Shown: piece after piece, positions 1 through 9,600 of the stretch
Numbering within the stretch: position 1 is the stretch's first letter
Layout: each line of letters starts with the position of its first letter
NCBI GenBank assembly: GCA_032622095.1
Contig: CP136061.1
Location: forward strand, 55,565,762-55,629,761
Source of the DNA: Siphonodentalium dalli
Taxonomy: Eukaryota > Mollusca > Scaphopoda > Gadilida > Siphonodentaliidae
Direction of reading: 5' to 3'
DNA length: 64,000 nucleotides
The notes under the pieces: model-generated
The model's database searches: none
Told to the model about the DNA's origin: nothing
Seen by the model: only the letters and a program-made list of their open reading frames with translations
Program-made: the position numbers and the translations under genes

Positions 1-161
1 TGGCCTAACAATATTTACCTTGACCTTGTAAACCAGTGCATTCTCTTATATATGTGAGGCTCCCTATATATGGGAGACTCACATATATAAGATAATGCAC
101 TTGTACAGGATCTTTAATGCTGCACCAGCGCAGAGGTCCCCCTCCCGTCATGAAAGGGTTA
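1..161. repeat. TTAA-type foldback element, family B, cut by window start
   Basis: Right part of a family-B element. It holds the hairpin motif GCATTCTCTTATATATG and its inverse, then the terminal block with CTGCACCAGCGCAG and TCATGAAAGGGTTA. Full copies elsewhere begin TTAACCCTTTCATGA and end in TTAA. The left half lies outside the window. No coding potential; open frames across it are products of the palindrome. Confidence 0.8.
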
Positions 162-380
162 TATATATATATCGAAGACATACTCTGGGGTGGGATTGTT
201 ATTTCTAGTCCTTTGAGCAACTTCTGTGTGTGAATGCTTCTCGGAACTTTTGCTAGAGGGAGTCCAAATAAAAAAAGAAAGTTAATTGTATATAGAGAAC
301 ACCTATAGGGTAAATCCAATAATTAACTCCATACCTGGACTTAATTGGCGCCTAATAAGATATCTCAGGTGGAAAATTCA

Positions 381-674
381 TTAACAGAAAGGGAAACAAT
401 TAAATAGAGCTTCGCCGCCAGTTTCAACCACCCGTGAAATGTGCGAGAGTTGTTCGGCATGGGGTATTATTTCATGGTTGACTTCACTGAGATGGTTCGA
501 TGGGCGTCGTCTCCCCTGTGTCGTCTGAAGGACCCCGACTCTCGACTCAAAGTATCGCGAAAACAAGCTTCCGCTCCTCTGATCAGTCGGGCGTGGTTGT
601 AAGATGGTTACCAACCTCCTTATATAGTTAAACGGTTGAACGCCCATGCAGTGAACAGTCGAGCAGTTCGCCAT
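381..674 (-). CDS. Doubtful ORF of 97 codons, no recognised product
   Basis: An open frame in a stretch with more CpG than its surroundings. The predicted peptide starts MANCSTVHCMGV and has no domain that I recognise. There is no supporting splice partner in view. It could be part of a first exon or leader of a minus-strand gene whose body lies left of the window, or a chance ORF. I favour chance or UTR. Confidence 0.12.
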   Translation of the reverse strand: MANCSTVHCMGVQPFNYIRRLVTILQPRPTDQRSGSLFSRYFESRVGVLQTTQGRRRPSNHLSEVNHEIIPHAEQLSHISRVVETGGEALFNCFPFC

Positions 675-779
675 TTTAAGTGTGCCGATGGTATGTGCAA
701 TACACGGTACTTTTTACGGTGGTCCATGTTTTGTGTGATTAAACTTCCAGTTGGCGAATGATCGGTTCCCGGGAGCCCC

Positions 780-792
780 CCCCCCCCCCCCA
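780..792. repeat. Poly-C run
   Basis: Homopolymer of C. Similar C or G runs occur at about 7927, 12117, 15948, 34609, 43990, 47519, 49706 and 59965. They are typical assembly weak points and give false proline or glycine ORFs. Confidence 0.8.
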
Positions 793-925
793 ATTAATAT
801 AGTATGCATACAAGCATCGACGTATATATATACGTACATAAGTCGATGCTATATACGTAATTGGTGCTGGGATCATGCATAAATGTAGCACATTTTAATA
901 CTTCTACCACCAGGTATGAATTGTA

Positions 926-1327
926 AAAAAACGAAGGTAACTTTCATTCCTTATTCAAACAATATTATATTTCGCTAAAATAAAGGGTATATTGTAGACA
1001 CTCTTGTCACACCCCACCCCGATGCAAAATGGCCGCCGTCCATATAGTGGTTCAAACGGGAGACAGTGGCCATTTTGGATCGGGTGGGTGTGTGTGGTCA
1101 ATATTTCGGGGGCCATCCTACAACACCCTTTGTTTGACATAAATCGGTCAAGGGTTCGAAAAATAGCATGAGTCCCCTATTTGAACCCCTCTGGGTGGCG
1201 GCCATTTTGGATCAGGGTGGGTGGTGGTGAATATTTAGAGTGTCTTGGGGGGGGGCACCATACAACACCCTTTATTTGAGCGAAATATACACTTTTCGAA
1301 TAAGGAATGGAAGTCATCTTCGTTTTC
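926..1327. repeat. Foldback element with about 50-bp imperfect inverted ends
   Basis: The left end (AACGAAGGTAACTTTCATTCC followed by TTATTC and a TTTCGCTAAAATAAAGGG block) is the inverse of the right end (CCCTTTATTTGAGCGAAATA and GGAATGGAAGTCATCTTCGTT). The interior has two related copies of a GGCCATTTTGGATC block followed by CAACACCCTTT. No transposase frame is present. This fits a non-autonomous DNA transposon of unknown superfamily; target-site duplications are not clear. Confidence 0.65.
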
Positions 1328-1331
1328 CCAA

Positions 1332-1601
1332 TTAATTTGACCGCATGATTGTCTTTCCTCGGTCATATATAGCCACCGACAACGGCGCGTTGCGGCTGAA
1401 CATGAACAGAAAAATCCCATTGCTATCGGGCGCTTCCCAGTCCAAATGTTGTGCCGCCAATTTGCAGCACACCTCCGTCGACGTTCTCTCTTTCGCCAGT
1501 TTTAGGATCTCTGCGAAAAGTGGGGTCTGTGCAAAGGGACTTCCTTTAAATACTGCAAATCGTCGGAGCGCATTGGCACCAGTCCTGTATAGAACACTCA
1601 T
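1332..1601 (-). CDS. Possible exon, unknown protein
   Basis: An open frame of about 89 codons from an ATG at 1601 to a stop at 1332-1334. The peptide starts MSVLYRTGANALRRFAVF, which is Arg-rich and amphipathic like a mitochondrial presequence, and continues with a mixed, non-repetitive composition including KLAKERTSTEVCCKLAAQ. The region has higher GC and CpG than its flanks and no repeat family member lies in it. I do not recognise the family. The opposite strand is also open (1345-1671), which weakens the case. It could be a first coding exon of a gene running left out of the window. Confidence 0.2.
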   Translation of the reverse strand: MSVLYRTGANALRRFAVFKGSPFAQTPLFAEILKLAKERTSTEVCCKLAAQHLDWEAPDSNGIFLFMFSRNAPLSVAIYDRGKTIMRSN

Positions 1602-1679
1602 CACAAACAGATTTAAATTACGCTTTTATTTATTATGGGTGGTGCCAACATTCGATCAATTTTCATTGTAGATGCCTGT

Positions 1680-2579
1680 GTTGTGTGAGATATAAAAACG
1701 TCCGTATATATATATGATCATATATTACGCCCATACTTGAAGTGAAATCACTTGAATGTGAAACTACTCCAGTGAATTGATATTGCATCAAACTGGGTGT
1801 TTGAGAAATTACTTCACAAATCGGGGAGTGATGCGACTTCCCTATTATAATTATGTAGAATGTATATATGATATATATGCACGGATGAACACAACTAAGT
1901 GTAGCCTAAATAGGCCATGCAAGGAAATAAAAAAAATATCCTGAACCGAAACAAGCATGCATGCAGTATAGCTCTCCAAACTATATAATCAGTCTATAGT
2001 CTGATGACACCAAGGGTGACGCTAATATAGACCTCCACGGGTGCTTCGGTCGTGACGTAACTTGAATAGAAGTCACACACAAACAGCCCAAAGTAGTAAG
2101 TCCCGACTCAAATGCGTGCGAACTATCCAACTTTAAGTCTACCTACACTATGGCTTTTCAATTGAGAGTCGAAATGCGTATTGCCAACATAAAGATCCAT
2201 TGAATGAAATTCACGTCATAGTATAGTTGCCCCGTGCGTACAGCGCCTATACAATGCAAGTACTTTTCATCGCGTTCATTGTACGTATATAAATGATTAT
2301 TTGAGTTTTGACTATACTTCTATAATGTCCTGCAAATTATGCATACGTATTCAATTTGGTAGACCAAGCAGACCAAAATGCACTAACTGCTGTGTTTGCA
2401 TTGCTGCACGAGTCACATGCATGGTTAATTGCAGCTATATCTGGGTATTGGTAGGTAATTCCAAGGGACTTCACCAGACACCAACATTATGTTTGTCCAC
2501 CTATGCGATAAGGGCCTTTACTCCGCTCTCTTGATATATATATATATATATATATTCTTCCTATTACTGATTCTCTCCA
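1680..2579. other. Intergenic, no gene seen
   Basis: AT-rich DNA with a short (AT)n run at about 2534-2554. I see no conserved protein, RNA gene or palindromic element. A short open frame at 2301-2534 has no recognisable content. Confidence 0.5.
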
Positions 2580-2737
2580 GTTATAAAATAAATATTAGAA
2601 TGGTCTAATATATTCATATGGAGGGTTTCATTTTAGAGTTCGGCCACACTATATATATGGCCGTTTGTTGAACTTATTATCTGAACATTTTCTAAGGGAA
2701 CTACTCGTCAATGAATATTTAGTAAAGGAAGTGTTAA
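2580..2737. repeat. Family J element (TTAA type), degraded
   Basis: Carries the family-J core: a block like TAGAATGGTCTA, then CATATGGAGGG, and the right end TTTAGTAAAGGAAGTGTTAA. Better copies (for example 41600-41752) start TTAATCCTTTCTATACTAAA and end AAGAAAGGGTTAA. The left end is eroded here. Confidence 0.55.
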
Positions 2738-3142
2738 AAGTATTATTATGTTTATTATGATGTATAGAGAGCGTTTAACTTTTTGTTCAATGGTTTCTTG
2801 TCCCTTTCGAGCTGGATATATGGAGCATATTCTGACACCGGACGACCTCGTGACACAATAGTGAAGCGTGTGTTGTGACTACTGCGACCAGAGAGAGATG
2901 TGCAAACACTGCGCCCTATATGAGCTCGTTAAGGCAGGTTGTCATCCCCTCTCTCGTCTCGGATCTATGTATATACAAAGTATCACTGCTATTTGTTCAG
3001 TGGAAACGCAAATATACTCAGACAATCGGCGATGTAGTGGCCAGGAGGATAAAGTGGCCCAAATCCCAACCCAGAGAGAAATAAAATTGCACCTATTCGG
3101 ATTGCTTTTCATTATTTTAACGGATAATCTCCTCTAACATCC

Positions 3143-3619
3143 TTAAAGGTACTCAATCCGATCAGAGGTCCCCATATCATCACGATACAACAACAACAAC
3201 AACATTTCTTCAAAATATGCTTTATTAATCGGAATCGATTAATTGCAACAAAATAATGCTAACCACTGTCAACTATGGTATCAAATTTCCCAAAACGTGT
3301 TATTTATCAATATTTTGTTCAACGAAATATAGCCGTATTATCACTCGAGTATTCACGAAATTTGGCCGTATTACCACTTTTTTTTAGAGTTAACCATCTT
3401 CATCCGCAATTTTGTCCGAGATCCTCCGTTTCACCATGGTGCACGTGTTTCTGGGCCACATATTATTACACATATCGAGAAATAACAAACTTTAAAAATC
3501 GATATCTGATTACTCTGAGCTTTGATGGGTGGATTCCTCGGCTCGAATCAAATATTGTTTACCACCGAAGCCAAAGAAATAGTAATTTAGGAGCGTCTGA
3601 TCGGATTGAGTACCTTTAA
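3143..3619. repeat. Family H element, TTAA-flanked, 477 bp
   Basis: Ends are inverse: TTAAAGGTACTCAATCCGAT on the left and ATCGGATTGAGTACCTTTAA on the right, both with TTAA. It includes an ACAACAACAACAACA run and lies upstream of the CREB3L gene. Two further copies sit at 56380-56743 (divergent) and 59575-60029. Open frames inside are not conserved between copies, so this is a non-autonomous element. Confidence 0.8.
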
Positions 3620-6089
3620 ATGCAGAAGAAACAATTTTGTTGTTGAAAAATTCTTTAAATAATTATGGTTGTCCCTCTAAAATTTCGAAACGATATGAGA
3701 TAATTTGGTAAAAAAATATTCAATATCAAACAAGATAGAGTTTACGGTATCACGTCTGTTTCAATAGTAATTGTATGCACTATAATCTGAATAAAGAGCA
3801 AAGCATGCATGGTTCGTAAAATTTATCTGGAACCATGACATGAATCTCTACTCTGGCTAACGCCCGTATATATCATATTCCACTGTACAAAACCTGGGAA
3901 CTTTTTGAAGTTTTGACAGGGAACGTTATAAAGTCGAAAAAATAAAGCGGAGAATATATTTCTTATAGTTATTATCTGTTCCTTAAAAATGTATATATAT
4001 ATCACGAGTTTAGTGACTTTGTGAGTGATTTTGCTTTGCGTCGCTTACACGTCGGCTAACAATAGTCCCAGAAAAAGCATGCACTTTCGAGTTGTGAGCT
4101 TCACCTACAGTGAAGTACGTTATCAAGGTAAGGAACAGATTTTAACTAAAAAAAAATATATTCCCCGAGTGATTTGTTCGACTATGTAAGGTTCCCTGTC
4201 AAACATACAAAAAGTTCGCATGCAGGTTTTAAATTGTACTGCATGGTGGAATATAATCTCTATACGGGCGTTATCCAGAGTAGATATTCATGGCATGATC
4301 TATCTGGAACTCTGAATGCATCCTTAATTTATCTGCTATAGTTCTCATAATAATTTCACACATACATATCGTATAATCTTCTATTTTCATTATAGGGACC
4401 CAATGCTCGCGGTTCCTAAATTATGACGTGTAAAAAAACATAAAAAGTTTGTAAAAAAAAAAAAACCCCACCACCGACCACACTGAGACGAACATGGAGA
4501 AATAGAAAAACTTTGTTCTTATATTCATTCTATCCTATGTCCAAAACTGTTACAGTGATTTGCCGAAAAACATCGCTAATCGAGTATAGTATAAGTTCAA
4601 ATATTGTAGTCTGAATATGATTATCAGAATATTTATTCAATGATTGACGTTTTCTAATATTTACCGTCATGTTTTGATTAAGCTTTGGTACCTTATTGGA
4701 CTAATTGGATTTTTCTTTTCGGTAATTCCACTGTAATATTAATTTGTACATAAATATGGTTTTGACATGCAGAATCTCATTATTGGAGAGTCAAAATCAC
4801 ATTGTTGTTGTGCATGTCAATAAGAAAATAAAAGAAAATTGTCTTCAAATAATACATAAATGAAATTTATCATATTATAAAAACTGTATAAATGTTCATG
4901 GTATTGGCATGAAAGGGACCATGGGTGAAATACAAAGCATAAATTATCCATGAATAATTTTGGATCTTGGCTACAAGGTACAAATTTACTGCTGTAAGAT
5001 GGGGAATCGGAACCAAGTCAATTAACAACCATATATTATAGGTGCTTAAAATATGCCGTCAGTAATAATATATATAAGATATAGTTTATGCAATATATGT
5101 ATAGGCGTTAACCATCACTGACCAATCAGATATCATCTAGATGAGTCCGTTTTGGGCGAATTGGTGCAATTTACACAGAAGTCTGATAAAATCTTATCTG
5201 GTGACGAAATCTCTCTCGCGATTGACATTCTCGCCAAGAAAAGTGAAAACAATAGCCCGACTGACAAATGTCATAGATTTGAGTGCAATGTAACAATCAA
5301 TATTTGTATTATTTCTTATCGTTTTCAATAATAATATTAATATAATATCATAAAAAAGGTATCCCACCGAGTTGCCTACTTTGCACAAGATTTCTTAATT
5401 TTTTGTTTATTGTTACATGTTCAGCAATTATACATGTCTTTTTATCATTATATTTTTGTTGTTCAGTTGGCTATAAATGTACCGGTACCCATGCAGACGC
5501 GCTAAAATTGGAATAAATTATATATTTTACCCTAAAGTTGGTCAACCCATGGCTAACATAATATGTAGGCCTATATAAAGTATATATAATTACATAGCAA
5601 GAGTCTGTTCAGTGAAGAGCGATGGGTCACAAAATTCAAGAATAGGAAGCTGTCGTAATAAAAATACTTGGGCATTTATTTATTGGCACCAAATATCAAA
5701 TGACATTATGCATTAAATCATAATTTAAATGCCATTATGTCATTTTAGTAGGGTGGAATATTTGAAGTAAAATGTCAATATAGTCACCTAAAACTTTATT
5801 ATTATTAAAAATAAATGTCGAAAAATAAATTAAAATGCTAAAATTATTTAGTTTTAATATCACATTATATGGCGGTCTATTGGAACTCTTTTGGAATTGC
5901 CTCCATTGAATGCGCCCGATTAAATCAATAGTACGATATATTTATAATAGGCCACATATACTATTTGTGACATGAAGTTATCTAACCACTAGACAAATAA
6001 TCTTTTAAATATTATATTTAAAAAGAATAGTCAGATGTGCAGCAAAACCAATTTTATCACCAACAGAAAAACTGTCACTCGGTGACAAT
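3620..6089. other. Intergenic upstream region, no gene seen
   Basis: AT-rich sequence upstream of the CREB3L gene. It has short A or T runs and scattered simple repeats but no recognised element or gene. Distant regulatory sites may be here but cannot be named from sequence alone. Confidence 0.5.
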
Positions 6090-6230
6090 GTGCTTAACAC
6101 GTGCGTCTGTTTACATCTTGTGGGGGAGTGTTTACAACCGGCTATTCTCGATTCTGATTGGCTGGTCAAAGGTTATCCAGACGTGTCTTATAAGAGAGGT
6201 TCAGAGTGCAAATATTATTATTGCAAACGA
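6090..6230 (+). promoter_or_regulatory. Candidate core promoter of the CREB3L gene
   Basis: Within 140 bp there is a CACGTG E-box (in TTAACACGTGCG, about 6098), an inverted CCAAT box (CTGATTGGCTGG, about 6155), an ACGTG half-site at 6181, and a TATA-like TATAAG at 6189-6194. This order would place the start of transcription near 6215-6225, about 325 bases before the ATG at 6548. CCAAT plus CCACG-type sites recall ER-stress elements, but the spacing does not match the classical CCAAT-N9-CCACG, so a stress response is only a guess. The alternative is that transcription starts further upstream and splices into the acceptor at 6499-6500. Confidence 0.4.
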
Positions 6231-6241
6231 GCACATTGTGC

Positions 6242-6547
6242 ATGATTCGGATTATCAGAAATAATTATTTACTGTGACAGTGTACGTGATATATTCGTGT
6301 TTTGTTACCAATTAGTTAAATATATTCACCGGACACGGAGATTTATTGAAAGAACTATGAAATATTAAATAAGGAAAGCTGAGACCTATTTTTATTCTGC
6401 GGATATATACACTCCGACATATGTGAAGTGTTTCAGTCAGACTTTGCCAAACATTGACTGTGGACGCGTTTGAAGTTTGCTCTCTTCCGACCCCTTTCAG
6501 GATATCGACCATCCCTTGGGGCCTCCGCTCCCTGGGACATACCGACC
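6242..6547 (+). promoter_or_regulatory. Putative 5' leader with three short upstream ORFs
   Basis: If transcription starts near 6220 the leader has three upstream ATGs: 6242-6277 (11 codons plus stop), 6357-6368 (three codons plus stop), and 6421-6426, an ATG followed directly by TGA (a start-stop element). None overlaps the main ORF. The frame of the main ORF is closed upstream by a TGA at 6455-6457. A pyrimidine-rich stretch ending CCCCTTTCAG at 6500 is a strong splice acceptor; if used, the upstream ORFs would not be in the mRNA. Confidence 0.35.
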
Positions 6548-6643
6548 ATGGACGAGTTTTATGGACAAGATTCTAAACTAGGGATCCTAGGAGATTCCGG
6601 CCTCGGTGAATTTATTGATGACGACCGTTTTTATCCCCACGAA
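6548..6643 (+). CDS. CREB3L1/2: CREB3L coding exon 1 (residues 1-32)
   Basis: Starts at the ATG in ACCGACCATGG (A at -3, G at +4), the first in-frame ATG after a stop at 6455. It encodes an acidic N-terminus starting [10 protein letters not shown] and ends at GAA before a GTGAGT donor, phase 0. Intron 1 is 14.8 kb and holds many repeats. An upstream in-frame extension is open back to about 6458 but lacks an ATG. Confidence 0.85.
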
Positions 6644-9600
6644 GTGAGTATATATTCTTATGAAATTAGCTAGAGAAATGGGCGTTCCCACAGCGCATAA
6701 CATATGTGCCGGCTAAAAACGACGCAAATTATATTTTATGCATTACATAAGACGGAAATCACTCGTTTATAAGTACTTTATGTAACCAAAGTATATTTTT
6801 CGTGATTCGATTTCTTTATTTGTGTTTTTCCCAGCATTTTCTATAAATATTTTTGAAGTCACGACTGGCGTTCGGCTCCAGTGGTTCCACGCTTGTCAAG
6901 CATGGTTCGCACGCGATCGTTATGACATGTCTCTCGGTATTACACCGGTACAATACACATACGACTGAATACACCTGGCATTGTATGAAACGGGAGGGGC
7001 GCTTTCTTGCGTATCTTGTCATATTCAAATTCAATTAAATATTTTTGAAATTATAAATGGGTGGGACAGAGTTGCATCTAGGCATACTATAAAAAAAATC
7101 AATTCTTAATTCCCATTGGGGAATTATATGAGAAACAAGGAGCCATGCAAGGCCACAACCAGAGGCTTTAGAGTTATCATGGGGGTGAACAGCATCATGC
7201 ACAATATGTAAGTTTTTTTTTATAGTTGTTATTTTAACAGTGTGTGGATTGTGGAACATGACATTTTGAGGGTTGTGTCCCTTTTGATTCCCTTTCCATC
7301 ATGTGTTTTTCATGTATAATGCCACATACTGTGTGAAAGAATAAAGAGTGCTTTACACAGAGGGATCCAAATCTTATAGTGGGGAGGGGGGTAGACTTGT
7401 GTGAACAAATTTGAATGTGCATCATATCAGAATACAGAGAAAAGGCTAGCCAGGCCTATACATTGTATATGTATAAAAGTGCTTTGAAATAGTTGTCTGG
7501 AAATTCATGCATCATTGAACAGTCATAACATTTAGCTGGCGCAAATTCTACATGAGGCCCCCCACCCCACTGGAATACGGAATACCACTTAACACAGAGG
7601 GTGGAATACGGAATACCAGTTAACAGCCATATGGAATACGGAGTACAGTTAAGATAAGATAAGATAATTTATTGATGATCTAAAAGTAATAAAAGTATAC
7701 ATTGGAATAGTCTATTATTCAACTGGAGGGGTGTTCGTGAAAATGAAGCAGACGAGAATTTTTTTAATTTCAGAATTAGTTTGATTTACTGAGGGAAATG
7801 TTCAGATAATATGTTTTTTGGAAGGTCGGCGTACGAATACTGGTATTTTTGGAATACCGAATAACTCTTAACAGAGGGGCCGGAATACGGCGTACCTCAT
7901 AACAGGGCATGGAATACGGCGTACGAAAGGGGGGGGGGGGTGGGGGCCTCCTACATGTACATGTTAGTAGCTAGTAGGCCTATGCTTGTGTGTGAATATT
8001 TGTCCCCAATATAAAACTTGGTGTACCATATGGTATGTGAAAGTATTAATTATTTACATGTATGAAACTTCAAACTTTGTTACTTGCTATTTGCATAATG
8101 TGACATTAGCATGGTATACCTATTATATACCGGTATATAGAGCTCCCTTTCTTGTTCTAGTGGTGTAACAGTATATTAGTATCACATGTACATTTATTTA
8201 CTTATAATCAGAGATGGGTCCATTACTTTGCTATGTAACTAATGCATTATCATTTCCATTACTTGCCTTTTTTGCATTTAATACCATTACCTTCAAAATG
8301 AAATGTAATCCATTAACATTGCTTAAAAAAATAATGCATTACATTTTCATTACTTCTAGTTGGTTTGCATAAATTATGACAATCTGAATATTTTTGAACT
8401 TTATTAAAGCCACTTGGCGGTTACACCTAATATGCATTGTTGAATTTTTCCTGGTATTGAAATAGGTCGATAAATACTTTAGTTACCTTTCTACGATCAT
8501 TATATATCCCGAAAGAGCATTAAAGTCATAAAAAATATAACATATAATTTAATTTTGAATATTACATTGTCCCTTTAAATCAATTGTAGATTATTCTTTG
8601 AATTGAAAATTCATAATTTTTATCATAAAATTTTATAGAATACGTTCACATGTATTAATTTCTCTGAGTGAAAATAATTATTTGGCATATGAAGCCCCCT
8701 CCCCAATCCCCACCATAAGCTAGCTTGGTTAAAATAAACATTTTAATATGATTAGCTGAAATACAAACAGCCATGACATGTATGGTTTCTACAATGCTTC
8801 TGAGAAGGACATAATGCATGTAATTAAAAGAGCAGAAGAAATCACTATTAATGGGAAATCCCCAGGACTCCCCAGACAGGTTTAGCCCCTCCAGACATGC
8901 TTCAGTTATTTTCCCACAAAAATATTTTCATAGCAGCTCACAATAGACCCTACAGTGTTGATATGTTCACTGTTCAGTGCATAGCATTCTTTTTATTATA
9001 TTCTCCAAAAGACCCATCAACTCTAATTATGAATTACTCCACCGTGACCGCGCATGAAAAGTGCAAAGCCGCATGAAATGGTTTTGATGTATTGGCTGAG
9101 ATAGTGAGCTTTATGGATGAATATATTATGGCCGATTCATGCTGTTAACTTCATGAATATTCACTTAATCAATAAATTTATGATAAAATCGTGAAATTTG
9201 AGAATATAAAGGGGTCAGTGTAGGGTAATGGGTGTTTCTGAATTTATTTTGTTGATAATTACCGAGATATTTTCTTGACCATTGTGATTGCTTTGAATGG
9301 GATCTGACATTAAAGGCTATTAGGTTTCTAGGTGCCGTTATATCAGTGCAATAATAACGAATAATCTTAGATTGTTATTTCAAAATTCAATTACTAGTAC
9401 ATGGAAGTGATTTCCATAACACTTTTGCAGATCTCACAAATTAAGCCGAACTAATTTATATATACAAACCTTCATACCCACTTATTAGATAGTATATGGG
9501 TAGTTTATGTACTAGTACTGATAAAGATAGAAACTATGAAATTCATGGTGAATAGGACTTTTTATAGGTTTCCTACTTGACCAAAGAACATATGTGACCC

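Noticed and set aside
1141-1165. tRNA B-box-like GGTTCGAA
   Set aside because: No matching A-box, acceptor stem or anticodon arm around it; the word at 31740 was rejected for the same reason.
6470-6547. A longer N-terminus beginning at position 6470
   Set aside because: The triplet there is TTG, not ATG, and the frame has no ATG before 6548. The ATG at 6548 has a good context.
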